Assembly: GCF_007004645.1 (NCBI RefSeq)
Contig: NZ_ML660027.1
Span: 28,544-92,543, forward strand
DNA length: 64,000 bases
Direction of reading: 5' to 3'
Source of the DNA: Aliiroseovarius halocynthiae
Lineage (GTDB): Bacteria > Pseudomonadota > Alphaproteobacteria > Rhodobacterales > Rhodobacteraceae
Both the position numbers and the translations under genes were made by a program. This document shows positions 16,268 to 25,381 of this stretch, in pieces. The notes beneath the pieces were generated by a model. The model did no database searches. It had not been told where the DNA came from and saw only the letters and a program-made list of their open reading frames with translations. The stretch's first letter is position 1. The number at the start of each line of letters is the position of its first letter.

Positions 16268-17857
16268 ATGAAAAATGAACTCGAATATCTGTCCAAACGT
16301 GTTGCTGATCGCAAGCTGTCACGCCGCGACTTCATGGGTCGTGCAAGTGCGCTAGGCGTTTCGGCTGCCGCTGCAAGCACCATGTTGTCTTCTGCGGCTC
16401 TGGCGGCCGGGCCCAAAAAGGGCGGCACCATGAAGCTGGGTATGATGGGTGGCGAAAGCACCAATACGTTGGATCCGGCACCCGCCGCGACGCAGGTTCC
16501 GGGTATGAATTTGCGCCTTTACGGTGACCAAATGGTTGACGTGGCCGCCGATGGTAGCGTCGAAATGCGTTTGGCTGAAAGCGTAGAAAGCACTCCTGAT
16601 GCGAAGACATGGCACTTCAAAGTCCGTCAGGGCGTTGAATTCCACAATGGCAAGACCGTGACGTCGGAAGACTTCCTGCGCACCGTAGAGCGTCACGCCA
16701 ACGAAGATTCGAAATCGGGTGCGCTGGGTGTGCTTCAGGGCATCAAAGATATGCGCGCCGAAGGTGACACCTTCACCGTCGAAATGGAAAACCCCACCGC
16801 TGACCTTCCGTACCTGATGGCAGACTGGCACCTTGTTGTTCAGCCTGATGGTGGATTTGATAACCCGAATGCAGGCATCGGCACCGGCCCTTACACCATT
16901 GAGGTGGACGAGCCGGGTGTGCGCCACGCATTCAAGAAGAACCCGAACTATTGGGATGACACCCGTGGCCACGTGGATGAGGTTGAGCTGCTGGTCATCA
17001 ACGACAACACCGCCCGTATGTCGGCCCTGCAATCGGGTCAGGTTCACATGGTGAACGGTGTTGATCCCAAGGTTGCCAGCCTTTTGAACCGCGCCCCGAA
17101 CCTTGAAGTTCGCAACGTCGCCGGTCGCGCACACTATGTCTTTGTCATGCATGGTAATACTGCACCTTTTGACAACAAAGACCTGCGTTTGGCACTGAAA
17201 TACGCCATTAATCGCGAAGAGCTGGTTGAAAAAGTTCTGCGTGGCTTTGGTTCGGTCGGGAACGATATGCCGATCAACGCAGCCTATCCGTTCTTCGACG
17301 ATTCGTTCGAACAGCGTATGTATGATCCCGAGAAAGCCGCCGAGCATTATAAGGCATCGGGCCATGATGGCTCGCCCATCGTACTGCACGTGTCGGATGC
17401 TGCATTTGCCGGTGCTGTGGACGCAGCTCAGCTGTTCCAACAGTCCGCCGCTGCTGCAGGTATTCCGCTGGAAATCAAACGCGAGCCGTCGGATGGTTAC
17501 TGGTCGGAAGTCTGGAACGCCAAGCCGTTCTGTGCGTCCTATTGGTCCGGCCGTCCGGTTCAGGACCAGATGTACACCACCGCGTACCATTCGCAGGCCG
17601 ACTGGAACGACACCCGTTTCAACAACGCCGAGTTCGACGATCTGTTGATCAAGGCGCGTGGCGAACTGGACCCAGCGAAGCGCAAAGAGATGTATTCGCG
17701 CATGGGTCACTTGGTTCGTGACGAAAGCGGCCTGATCGCTCCGATGTTCAACGACTTCGTTGATGGCGTATCGAAGCAAGTCGTGGGTTATGAAGACGAT
17801 CCGAACGGGTTCCTGATGTATTCGTGGGCTCCGATCAAATGCTGGCTGGACGCGTAA
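16268..17857 (+). CDS. ABC transporter substrate-binding protein, family 5 (peptide/opine type)
   Basis: Periplasmic receptor of a dipeptide-type importer, 529 residues. The N-terminus has the twin-arginine motif LSRRDFMGR at about residues 18-26, followed by a hydrophobic stretch ending in ALAA. Family 5 features follow: WHFKVRQGVEFHNGKTVTSEDF near residue 116 (the hallmark region) and LALKYAINREELVEKVLRGFG near residue 310. The start is set by AGGGAG seven bases upstream; a longer frame to the left reads through non-coding leader. It is first in a four-gene importer operon. Ligand class (peptide, opine or sugar) cannot be fixed from the sequence. Confidence 0.93.
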   Translation: MKNELEYLSKRVADRKLSRRDFMGRASALGVSAAAASTMLSSAALAAGPKKGGTMKLGMMGGESTNTLDPAPAATQVPGMNLRLYGDQMVDVAADGSVEMRLAESVESTPDAKTWHFKVRQGVEFHNGKTVTSEDFLRTVERHANEDSKSGALGVLQGIKDMRAEGDTFTVEMENPTADLPYLMADWHLVVQPDGGFDNPNAGIGTGPYTIEVDEPGVRHAFKKNPNYWDDTRGHVDEVELLVINDNTARMSALQSGQVHMVNGVDPKVASLLNRAPNLEVRNVAGRAHYVFVMHGNTAPFDNKDLRLALKYAINREELVEKVLRGFGSVGNDMPINAAYPFFDDSFEQRMYDPEKAAEHYKASGHDGSPIVLHVSDAAFAGAVDAAQLFQQSAAAAGIPLEIKREPSDGYWSEVWNAKPFCASYWSGRPVQDQMYTTAYHSQADWNDTRFNNAEFDDLLIKARGELDPAKRKEMYSRMGHLVRDESGLIAPMFNDFVDGVSKQVVGYEDDPNGFLMYSWAPIKCWLDA

Positions 17858-17867
17858 GGTCCGCTCC

Positions 17868-18824
17868 ATGCATCCCATTTTAAAACTGGTTGCTCAGCGC
17901 TTGGCGCTGAGCATCCTTCTGCTCCTCGCAGCTTCGGTACTGATCTTCGTCGGTACGACCATCTTGCCGGGCGACGTCGCCCAAAGCATCCTTGGTCAAG
18001 CTGCTACTCCTGAATCCCTCGCCAACTTGCGCAAAGAGCTCGGCATGGATCAGCCCGCCACCACGCGCTATTTCAACTGGTTGTTTGGTGCGCTTCAGGG
18101 TGATCTTGGCACGGCGCTGACCAATGGGCGCGATATTGTCGAAAGCCTTGGCGGGCGATTGAAAAACACGCTGTTTTTGGCCTTCTGGGCCGCCGTCGTT
18201 GCCGTCCCACTGGCCATTTTCCTTGGCCTTTTGGCAGTACGCTATCGCGAGCGTTGGCCTGATAAGCTGATTTCGGCAGTAACGCTGGCATCGATTTCGA
18301 TCCCCGAATTCCTGATTGGTTATCTGCTGATGTATTTTGTTGGTGTGAAACTGGGCTGGGCGCCCACCGTTTCTACGATCTATGACAGCATGTCGCTGGG
18401 CGAAAAACTTAGCGCAATTGCGCTGCCCGTGACGGTACTGACCATGGTTGTGCTGGCACATATGATGCGCATGACACGTGCCGCCATTCTGAACGTGATG
18501 CAGTCGGCCTATATCGAAACGGCTGAACTGAAGGGCCTGACAAGCTTTCAGGTCATCGCGCGCCACGCTTTTCCGAACGCCATCGCGCCGGTGGTGAACG
18601 TGGTTATGCTGAACCTTGCTTACCTTGTCGTGGGCGTCGTGGTTGTCGAGGTGGTCTTCGTGTACCCCGGCATGGGCCAGTATCTGGTTGACCATGTGGC
18701 CAAACGTGACGTGCCCGTTGTGCAGGCCTGCGGTCTGATCTTCGCGGCAGTCTATATCGGGTTGAACATGGTGGCTGACATCGTGTCGATCCTGGCTAAC
18801 CCAAGGCTGAGGCATCCGAAATGA
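17868..18824 (+). CDS. ABC transporter permease, DppB type
   Basis: First permease of the peptide-type importer, 318 residues with about six helices. The N-terminal segment LSILLLLAASVLIFVGTTIL and LRKELGMDQPATTRYFNWL are typical of DppB/OppB proteins. The EAA loop region reads ETAELKGLTSFQVIARHAFP near residue 205. It begins 10 bases after the receptor gene and overlaps the next permease gene by four bases (ATGA), indicating translational coupling. Confidence 0.93.
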   Translation: MHPILKLVAQRLALSILLLLAASVLIFVGTTILPGDVAQSILGQAATPESLANLRKELGMDQPATTRYFNWLFGALQGDLGTALTNGRDIVESLGGRLKNTLFLAFWAAVVAVPLAIFLGLLAVRYRERWPDKLISAVTLASISIPEFLIGYLLMYFVGVKLGWAPTVSTIYDSMSLGEKLSAIALPVTVLTMVVLAHMMRMTRAAILNVMQSAYIETAELKGLTSFQVIARHAFPNAIAPVVNVVMLNLAYLVVGVVVVEVVFVYPGMGQYLVDHVAKRDVPVVQACGLIFAAVYIGLNMVADIVSILANPRLRHPK

Positions 18825-19636
18825 TGAGAATACCCCCCGCGGCCTTGATTGGCCTGTTTTTCACAGGGCTTTATTTCTTCATGGCGATCTTCGCCCCGTT
18901 GATTGCGCCCTATCCGATGACTGAAATCGTTGGTGACGTCTGGGAGCCCTCATCCGCCGAGCACTGGCTGGGCACCGACAATATCGGTCGTGATCTGCTT
19001 TCTCGCATGATCTATGGCGGACGGACGACGATTTTTATCGCCACGGCTGCCACGATCCTCAGCTTCACACTTGGCTCGATCCTTGGCTTTACAGCTGCGG
19101 TGGTCGGTGGCTGGGTTGATCAATTGATGAGCCGTTTCGTCGACCTGATCATGTCCATCCCGACCCTGATCTTCGCTTTGGTTGTGCTGTCGGTCATGCC
19201 GGTGACACTGTTCATGCTGATCCTGGTCATGGGTCTTCTGGATTCGACCCGCGTCTATCGCTTGGCCCGTGCGGTCGCTGTGGACATCAATGTCATGGAC
19301 TTTGTCGAAGCCGCGAAGCTGCGTGGCGAAGGCCGTCGCTGGATCATCTTCCGTGAAATCCTGCCCAATGCGCTGTCTCCTCTGGTGGCCGAAATGGGTC
19401 TGCGGTTCATCTTTGCGGTGCTCTTCGTGTCGACGCTTTCGTTCCTTGGTCTTGGCGTACAACCGCCAAACGCTGACTGGGGCGGCATCGTGAAGGAAAA
19501 CAAAGACGGTATCGTTTATGGCATCTCGGCTGCCCTTGTGCCCGCCGTTGCTATCGCGACGCTGGCGATCTCCGTGAATCTTGTTGCCGACTGGGTGCTG
19601 AACCGCACCACCAGCCTGAAAGGGGGCCGCGGATGA
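18821..19636 (+). CDS. ABC transporter permease, DppC type
   Basis: Second permease, 271 residues. The typical DppC segment HWLGTDNIGRDLLSRMIYGGR lies near residue 47. The EAA loop reads FVEAAKLRGEGRRWIIFREI near residue 160, followed by LSFLGLGVQPPNADWGG near the C-terminus. Both ends overlap neighbouring genes by four bases. A second ATG directly after the first is an equally possible start. Confidence 0.93.
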   Translation: MMRIPPAALIGLFFTGLYFFMAIFAPLIAPYPMTEIVGDVWEPSSAEHWLGTDNIGRDLLSRMIYGGRTTIFIATAATILSFTLGSILGFTAAVVGGWVDQLMSRFVDLIMSIPTLIFALVVLSVMPVTLFMLILVMGLLDSTRVYRLARAVAVDINVMDFVEAAKLRGEGRRWIIFREILPNALSPLVAEMGLRFIFAVLFVSTLSFLGLGVQPPNADWGGIVKENKDGIVYGISAALVPAVAIATLAISVNLVADWVLNRTTSLKGGRG

Positions 19637-21270
19637 GCGAGAAATTTCTGAAGGTCGAAGATCTGAAAATCGGCGCGCGGATCTATCCGCCCGGCGAGAA
19701 GCCTCGGAATATCGACATCGTACACGGTGTGTCCTTCGAGCTTGAGAAGGGCAAGGTGTTGGGGCTGATCGGTGAATCCGGCGCTGGCAAATCCACCATC
19801 GGTCTGGCCTCGATGGCCTATGGCCGTGGCGGGGTCGAGATCACCGGCGGCAAGGTTTGGGTCAATGGTCGCGAGATCCTAGGCACCAACCTGAAAGATC
19901 TGCGCAAGCTTCGCGGGACTGAAGTGACCTATGTCAGCCAGTCGGCTGCGGCCAGTTTCAACCCCGCGAAGAAGATCTTGGAGCAGGTGATCGAAGCCTC
20001 GCTGCATCAGGGCAAATTCTCGAAGAAAGAGGCCGAAGCCCGCGCGGTCGAGCTGTTTACCAAGCTGGGTTTGCCGGATCCCGAGAACATTGGCGATCGC
20101 TATCCGCACCAGGTGTCGGGTGGTCAGTTGCAGCGCTGCATGACGGCCTTGGCCCTGTGCCCCGAGCCTGATTTGGTCGTGTTCGATGAACCCACCACAG
20201 CGCTGGACGTCACCACGCAGATCGACGTGTTGATGGCGATCAAAGAAGCTATTCGGGATACCGGCGTGGCCGCGCTTTATATCACGCATGACCTTGCGGT
20301 GGTTGCCCAAGTCTCGGACGAGATCATGGTACTGCGCATGGGTGACATGGTTGAACATGGCACCACGGATCAGATCATCAACCATCCCGTTGAGGAATAT
20401 ACCCGCGATCTGGTGTCGGTTCGTTCGACGCAGCATGATGGCAAGCCGCCCACGGATAATCCCGTTTTGACCGTGGAAAACGTCACCGCCCGCTATAAGG
20501 GCACGAATTTTGACGTTTTGCACAATGTCACGATGGAGCTTCACCCCGGCCAAACTTTAGCGGTTGTGGGCGAATCCGGGTCCGGCAAATCAACCACGGC
20601 CCGCGTGATCACCGGCCTGTTGCCACCACGCGAAGGCAAGATCCATTTCGACGGGCGTGACCTGTCGTCGGATCTGGAAGGCCGCTCGCGCGAGGATCTG
20701 CGCGAGCTTCAGATGATCTATCAGATGGCGGATGTGGCCATGAACCCACGCCAGACCGTCGGGACGATCATCGGCCGCCCGCTTGAGTTCTATTTCGGCA
20801 TGCGTGGTGCTGAGAAGAAGAAGCGGATTCTGGAACTTCTGGAAGAAATCGAGATGGGTCCAGAGTTCATGGACCGCTATCCGGCAGAATTGTCTGGTGG
20901 TCAGAAACAGCGTGTCTGTATCGCCCGCGCGCTGGCCGCGAAGCCCAAGGTCATCATCTGTGACGAGGTCACCTCGGCGCTGGATCCGCTGGTTGCGGAT
21001 GGCATTCTGAAACTTTTGGAGAATCTTCAGAAGATCGAAAACGTGGCCTATCTGTTCATCACCCATGACCTTGCGACGGTGAAGGCCATCGCGGATTCAA
21101 TTGCTGTGATGTATCAGGGTCGCGTGGTGCGCTATGGCCCGAAAGCTGACGTGCTGGCGCCTCCGTTTGATGATTATACTGACCTGCTGCTGAGTTCTGT
21201 TCCCGAGATGCGTCTTGGGTGGTTGGAAGAGGTCGTGCAGAACCGAAAAATGGAAAGCGCTGGCAACTAA
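19633..21270 (+). CDS. Fused double ATPase of the peptide-type ABC importer (DppD-DppF fusion)
   Basis: Both nucleotide-binding domains are on one chain of 545 residues. The first half has Walker A GESGAGKST near residue 52 and signature SGGQLQR near residue 158. The second has Walker A GESGSGKST near residue 315 and signature SGGQKQR near residue 418. Walker B strands read LVVFDEP and VIICDEV. Fusions of this kind occur in many alphaproteobacterial peptide importers. The last codons precede a strong terminator, so the operon is receptor, two permeases and this protein. Confidence 0.94.
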   Translation: MSEKFLKVEDLKIGARIYPPGEKPRNIDIVHGVSFELEKGKVLGLIGESGAGKSTIGLASMAYGRGGVEITGGKVWVNGREILGTNLKDLRKLRGTEVTYVSQSAAASFNPAKKILEQVIEASLHQGKFSKKEAEARAVELFTKLGLPDPENIGDRYPHQVSGGQLQRCMTALALCPEPDLVVFDEPTTALDVTTQIDVLMAIKEAIRDTGVAALYITHDLAVVAQVSDEIMVLRMGDMVEHGTTDQIINHPVEEYTRDLVSVRSTQHDGKPPTDNPVLTVENVTARYKGTNFDVLHNVTMELHPGQTLAVVGESGSGKSTTARVITGLLPPREGKIHFDGRDLSSDLEGRSREDLRELQMIYQMADVAMNPRQTVGTIIGRPLEFYFGMRGAEKKKRILELLEEIEMGPEFMDRYPAELSGGQKQRVCIARALAAKPKVIICDEVTSALDPLVADGILKLLENLQKIENVAYLFITHDLATVKAIADSIAVMYQGRVVRYGPKADVLAPPFDDYTDLLLSSVPEMRLGWLEEVVQNRKMESAGN

Positions 21271-21286
21271 TCGCTGGATTTCGAAA

Positions 21287-21322
21287 GCACCGGGGGCGTT
21301 GCGAATACGCCCCCGGTTTTCT
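21287..21322 (+). terminator. Intrinsic terminator after peptide-type ABC operon
   Basis: An 11-bp perfect GC-rich stem, ACCGGGGGCGT and ACGCCCCCGGT, has a 7-base loop and is followed by a T-rich tail (TTTTCTTTT). It separates the importer operon from the hydrolase pair that follows on the same strand. Confidence 0.92.
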
Positions 21323-21428
21323 TTTCCCGGTACAAAACCGACCCATTCTGACGCGGCTGTTACATAAATCCGTGACCGCCCTCGCCTAGTCTGGGGAAAA
21401 CTACCGCGCAAACTGGAAGGGCGCTGAC

Positions 21429-22265
21429 ATGGACAGAAAACTCCTGCTTCTCATCATCGACGGGGTGCCGCACCGCAACTGGCGTCGGTTGTTTGGCAAT
21501 CTGGAAGGCTGGGTGCAGTCCGGCGATGCTAAGCTTCTGAAGATGCGGGCAGTGCTGCCGTCGACCTCGGCCAGCTGTTATGCTTCGATCCATACCGGTG
21601 TTACGCCGCAGGAACATGGCTGCACAGGCAACCACGATGTGTTCCGCCTGTCGCATGACGACATTTTCAGCCAAGTCCGCAAGGCTGGTGGCGTCACAGG
21701 TGCGGTGACCCATTCCTTCTGGTCTGAATTCTTCAATCGTGCGCCCTTCGACGTCGTGCGGGATGTGGAATATGACGAGCTTGAAAGCACGTCGATCAAT
21801 CACGGCCGGTTCCACACCATGACCGGCTATGGGATGATCAACCAATGCACACCGGCGGATGTCGATCTGTTCGGCACGTTGACCATGCTGTGTGAACGCA
21901 AGGGGATCGACTATGGCATCCTGCACACCTGCACGCTGGACAGCATGGGGCACCGCTTTGGGCATGACTGCCAAGAAATGGATCACACGTGCTTCATGAT
22001 GGATGAACAGATGGCCCCCTTCATCAAGCGCTGGCGGGATCAGGGGTATGATTTGATCGTCACGGCCGATCACGGCCAGACAGATCGCGGCCATCACGGC
22101 GGGCACGAAGACCTGCAACAAGATGTCGCGCTTTACTATTTCGGGGATGCAGAGGTGGTCGATGACAGCGATGTTCTGTGCCAGACTCAGCTTGCGCCCA
22201 CAGTTCTGTCCCTGTTGGGTGCGCCGATTGCAGATACGATGAAAGGCAAGGTGTTCCTGAAATGA
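21429..22265 (+). CDS. Alkaline-phosphatase-superfamily hydrolase (nucleotide pyrophosphatase/phosphodiesterase-like)
   Basis: A 278-residue metal-dependent phosphoester hydrolase without a signal peptide. IIDGV with Asp11 is the first metal ligand. PSTSAS at residues 44-49 followed by TGVTPQEHG aligns with the nucleophile loop of NPP-type enzymes; Ser47 is at the nucleophile position. CTLDSMGHRFGHD, TADHGQT and HHGGHE supply the remaining metal-binding Asp and His residues. The substrate is unknown. GGAAGG lies ahead of the start. The gene overlaps the next by ATGA, so the two proteins likely act in one pathway. Confidence 0.85.
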   Translation: MDRKLLLLIIDGVPHRNWRRLFGNLEGWVQSGDAKLLKMRAVLPSTSASCYASIHTGVTPQEHGCTGNHDVFRLSHDDIFSQVRKAGGVTGAVTHSFWSEFFNRAPFDVVRDVEYDELESTSINHGRFHTMTGYGMINQCTPADVDLFGTLTMLCERKGIDYGILHTCTLDSMGHRFGHDCQEMDHTCFMMDEQMAPFIKRWRDQGYDLIVTADHGQTDRGHHGGHEDLQQDVALYYFGDAEVVDDSDVLCQTQLAPTVLSLLGAPIADTMKGKVFLK

Positions 22266-22954
22266 CTTGGGCCATTCCCGCTCCCGCGCAGCCGTATCTT
22301 CCGATCGTTGGTTCAGATCAAAGGTTCCCAGTGCGGCGGATCTTCTGTGTCGGACAGAACTATGCCGCCCACGCCCGCGAGATGGGGGCGAATCCGGATC
22401 GGGAGCTGCCTTTCTTCTTTTCGAAACCCGCAGATGCGTTGGTTCAGGATGGGGCAAGTATTCCATTCCCACCGGGCACGTCAAATCTGCATCACGAGGT
22501 CGAACTGGTTGTGGCCATCGGTCAGGGCGGCGCAAACATCGCTGCGTCTGAGGCATTGGAGCACGTCTGGGGCTATGCCGTTGGTAACGATCTGACCCGC
22601 CGCGATATTCAGGCCACGGCGAAAGCGGCAGGGCGTCCATGGGACATGGCCAAGGGGTTTGACCGTTCTGCCCCCTGCGGAGCACTTCATCCCGTCAAGG
22701 CCGTCGGTCATATCACACAGGGCGCGATTTCGCTCAGCGTGAATGGAGAAACGCGCCAAAGCTCGGATATTTCGGATCTTATCTGGCCAGTGGCCGATGT
22801 GATCGCCTATTTGTCGACGCTGGTAGAGCTTTGCGCCGGAGATTTGATTTTCACCGGCACGCCAGAAAATGTCGGCCCGCTTCAACCCGGCGATACCTGC
22901 GTCGGGCAAATCGAAGGGCTTGGTACAATCACCACACGGTTCGAAGACAGTTAG
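22262..22954 (+). CDS. Fumarylacetoacetate hydrolase (FAH) family protein
   Basis: A 230-residue FAH-fold enzyme of the fumarylpyruvate hydrolase / acylpyruvase subgroup. RIFCVGQNYAAHAREMG near residue 23 contributes the catalytic His. HHEVELVVAIG near residue 78 holds the metal-binding glutamates, and GYAVGNDLTRRDIQ near residue 106 the metal-binding Asp. DLIFTGTPENVGPLQPGD is the usual C-terminal signature. The ATGA overlap with the upstream phosphohydrolase fixes the start; an earlier in-frame start inside that gene is rejected. It converges on the GntR gene with a 4-base overlap at the 3' ends. Confidence 0.9.
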   Translation: MTWAIPAPAQPYLPIVGSDQRFPVRRIFCVGQNYAAHAREMGANPDRELPFFFSKPADALVQDGASIPFPPGTSNLHHEVELVVAIGQGGANIAASEALEHVWGYAVGNDLTRRDIQATAKAAGRPWDMAKGFDRSAPCGALHPVKAVGHITQGAISLSVNGETRQSSDISDLIWPVADVIAYLSTLVELCAGDLIFTGTPENVGPLQPGDTCVGQIEGLGTITTRFEDS

Positions 22955-23604
22955 TCCAGAAACGCCAACAACTTTTCGCGCGCCTTCTCAATATGCCTAA
23001 AGGTTAGTTCAGCAGCTCTATTGGCATCGCCAGCCTCGCAAGCCTCTTGGATCTCCTGATGGTCGCTATCAGCACGCACGACTCCGTTGTCCATCAAAAT
23101 GCGGGCGCGTAGATAGCGGTCAATTCGATTGAGCGCATTGTCTATTTCCGCCAGATGATATGTCAGGCCGCTGGCCGCATAGTGGGTTTCGTGAAATTTT
23201 CGGTTCAAATCCCCCCATTCGGAAGGATCTGTCGAGGTTGCCAAGGCCTCATAGTACCCGCGGGCTTTGCGCAAGACCTGATCATCCATCTTTGGAACAG
23301 CCTTTGCAATCACATTGGATTCAAGCAATGCCCGGAAATCAAAGATTTCACGTACCTCGTCTTGCGTCAAAGACGACACCACCGCGCCTTTGTATCGCTT
23401 CGACGTGACCAATCCGTGCTCTTCCAGTTTCAAGATGGCTTCACGCACCGGAATCCGAGAGGTGTTGAACATCTTGGCAATCTCGTCTTGACGCAAAGGT
23501 GTGCCGTCCTCTAGTTCGCCCTCGACAATGGCTTGTTTCAAAGCATCGAAAATGATTGTTGTCGCTGAAGCTGTCTTTGACACGTCTACGGATTTTAACT
23601 GCAT
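22951..23604 (-). CDS. GntR-family regulator, FadR/FCD subgroup
   Basis: A one-domain winged helix plus an all-helical ligand domain. The HTH segment DEIAKMFNTSRIPVREAILKLEEHGLV is typical of FadR-type GntR proteins. The C-terminal FCD domain keeps a metal-site pattern with Asp, His and His (LNRKFHETHYAAS, DHQEIQEACEAGD, TFRHIEKAR). The start MQLKSVDV is preferred, with GGGGGA seven bases upstream; two earlier ATG codons are possible. As an acid-responsive repressor it may control the neighbouring hydrolase pair or ABC importer, which is inference from proximity. Confidence 0.9.
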   Translation of the reverse strand: MQLKSVDVSKTASATTIIFDALKQAIVEGELEDGTPLRQDEIAKMFNTSRIPVREAILKLEEHGLVTSKRYKGAVVSSLTQDEVREIFDFRALLESNVIAKAVPKMDDQVLRKARGYYEALATSTDPSEWGDLNRKFHETHYAASGLTYHLAEIDNALNRIDRYLRARILMDNGVVRADSDHQEIQEACEAGDANRAAELTFRHIEKAREKLLAFLD

Positions 23605-23699
23605 AAACTGATCCCCCATACAGACTAGCAATCGTTATTCTCGTTCCCGAAGCAATTCGCATCGTCCACTGATAACGAAGATGTGTAAAGCCTAAGCCA

Positions 23700-24194
23700 T
23701 CATGTGTCCTGACGTACGATGTTGGTAACCAATACATCCTTAACGTTTTTCCCAAGGATGGATTGCGCCACTTCAAGCAGGGCCGCGCGCAGCGGATCCA
23801 AACGGCTGGACTGTGTAAACATGCCGTCAAACCCGCCAGTGTTGGCATGGTTGAACATCACTTGAAGGAATTCGTCCCGCAGCTTGGGTTCGCGTTTGTA
23901 AACGGCTTCCCGCCCGCCAAGGTCCACCTCGACGTTCAACGACAGAACAACCAGCGACGAGACTCTTCCATCTGCGACGACCGGCACCACGAACTGATTG
24001 TTTATCTTTACAAATTCGGTGTCAGTTGGCGCTTCGTCGGCTATTTTCTCTTTGGTATCCCCGTGCTTATCTGGGTCAACATCACCGCAAGGGTTCATCA
24101 CGACAGGCTCGGGTTCGGGTTGAAGCATCATGCCAGCGCCAGCGCCGGCGCCCAGGCCTAACAAGGCCAGAATAATCGGGATAAGCTTTCCCAT
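23700..24194 (-). CDS. fliL: Flagellar basal-body-associated protein FliL
   Basis: A single-pass inner-membrane protein near the stator and basal body. The 164-residue chain has an N-terminal helix (LIPIILALLGLGAGAGAG). A periplasmic stomatin-like domain follows, including SSLVVLSLNVEVDL and LRDEFLQVMFNHANTGGFDG. The position as last gene of the flgB-to-fliL operon, 11 bases after flgH, supports the call, since the family is weakly conserved. Confidence 0.88.
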   Translation of the reverse strand: MGKLIPIILALLGLGAGAGAGMMLQPEPEPVVMNPCGDVDPDKHGDTKEKIADEAPTDTEFVKINNQFVVPVVADGRVSSLVVLSLNVEVDLGGREAVYKREPKLRDEFLQVMFNHANTGGFDGMFTQSSRLDPLRAALLEVAQSILGKNVKDVLVTNIVRQDT

Positions 24195-24205
24195 TGAATT
24201 CCCCC

Positions 24206-24934
24206 TTAGAATGGCAGGATGATGTCTGCGACCTGCTGGCCATAGCGTGGCTGCTGAACGTCGCTGATCTGCCCGCGACCGCCATAGGAAATTCGGGCAG
24301 ACGCGATCTTGTCATACGGAATCTCATTCTGGCGCGAGATGTCTTCGGGGCGGACGAAGCCTGTGACCAGAAGTTCGCGCAGTTCGAAATTGACCCGAAC
24401 CTCTTGCGTGCCTTGGATCTGCAACACACCGTTGGGCAATGTGCCTAGAACGGTGGCGGCCACTCGCAGTTCGAGTTTTTCGTTCCGTTTGACAGAGCCA
24501 TTGCCTTTGAACGAGCTTTTCGACGACAAGCCAACGGCGTTTGCAAGGGATGCACCTTCAGGTAAATCTTTGTCGACTGATTGCGGTATTCCAAACAGGT
24601 TGGGAACACCCATATCTTCGGAGGCACCGCGTGCCCGCGACGAGCTATTAGAGAACTCCGCCCGATCATTGATTTCGATTACCACAGTCAGGATGTCGCC
24701 CGACTGTTGGGCACGCCGATCGCCAAGCAGAGATTGGCGCCCGCCGCTCCACAGGGACGAGCGATCTACGGTACCCTGCGGCGGGATGTCCTGCGGCAAG
24801 GCTGAGGCACTCATTGCCTGATGCTCGGCGCTCATTTCGACGGGGTTTAGCTCCGGAGTTTTGCCAACATTTTCCATTCGGGAACATGCGGTTACAGCTA
24901 TGGATAGTATCAGGATGGGCAGTGTCAGACGCAT
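24206..24934 (-). CDS. flgH: Flagellar L-ring lipoprotein FlgH
   Basis: Outer-membrane ring lipoprotein of the flagellar basal body, 242 residues. The signal peptide ends in a lipobox with Cys17 (IAVTACSR). The FlgH signatures SLWSGGRQSLLGDRRAQQSGDILTV (in part) and TVLGTLPNGVLQIQGTQEV are present. GFVRPEDISRQNEIPYDKIA and the C-terminal RYGQQVADIILPF match the family end. It lies between flgA and fliL with 11-12-base gaps. Confidence 0.96.
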   Translation of the reverse strand: MRLTLPILILSIAVTACSRMENVGKTPELNPVEMSAEHQAMSASALPQDIPPQGTVDRSSLWSGGRQSLLGDRRAQQSGDILTVVIEINDRAEFSNSSSRARGASEDMGVPNLFGIPQSVDKDLPEGASLANAVGLSSKSSFKGNGSVKRNEKLELRVAATVLGTLPNGVLQIQGTQEVRVNFELRELLVTGFVRPEDISRQNEIPYDKIASARISYGGRGQISDVQQPRYGQQVADIILPF

Positions 24935-24946
24935 TGGGTTTCCTTG

Positions 24947-25381
24947 TCAAAATTGGGCGTGAGAGTTCGAGACGATGACGTCGCCGTTGGCTGAGACCGA
25001 GCCAGTGATTGTGGTGCGTGATGACAGGTTCATTACGCGCACCCGATCCCCAATTGCGCCGGACCCAAGGCTGCGCCCCTCGGCCAGAATGGTCATGGGG
25101 CCTGCCGTATAGACCAGCGTGACGATTTGGTTTCGGTCAATCACCGAAGGTGGACCAATGTCGTTCGGAAGAACAGGGCGACCAGTATACAGCACCACGC
25201 GGGCCTCTTGCCCAATAACGTCCTCAAGCAACTGAAACCCGCCGGCAAGGTCGGTCGCCACCAGTTTCACGTCTTGTGCGGTAACAATCATCCCGGGGCG
25301 CAGGTTTCGGGCGGTGACGACGGTATCGGCACTTGCGGGCAGCGCGAGACTTATCAAAAGGAGAATCAATAGTTGCCTCAT
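24947..25381 (-). CDS. flgA: P-ring assembly chaperone FlgA
   Basis: Periplasmic chaperone for P-ring assembly. The 144-residue precursor has a signal peptide (MRQLLILLLISLALPASA). An SAF-like domain starts at TARNLRPGMIVTAQDVKLV. The C-terminal GDRVRVMNLSSRTTITGSVS is the conserved FlgA motif. The start overlaps the flgG stop by one base. It is shorter than the two-domain FlgA of enteric bacteria, as is common in alphaproteobacteria. flgI is not in this operon. Confidence 0.94.
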   Translation of the reverse strand: MRQLLILLLISLALPASADTVVTARNLRPGMIVTAQDVKLVATDLAGGFQLLEDVIGQEARVVLYTGRPVLPNDIGPPSVIDRNQIVTLVYTAGPMTILAEGRSLGSGAIGDRVRVMNLSSRTTITGSVSANGDVIVSNSHAQF

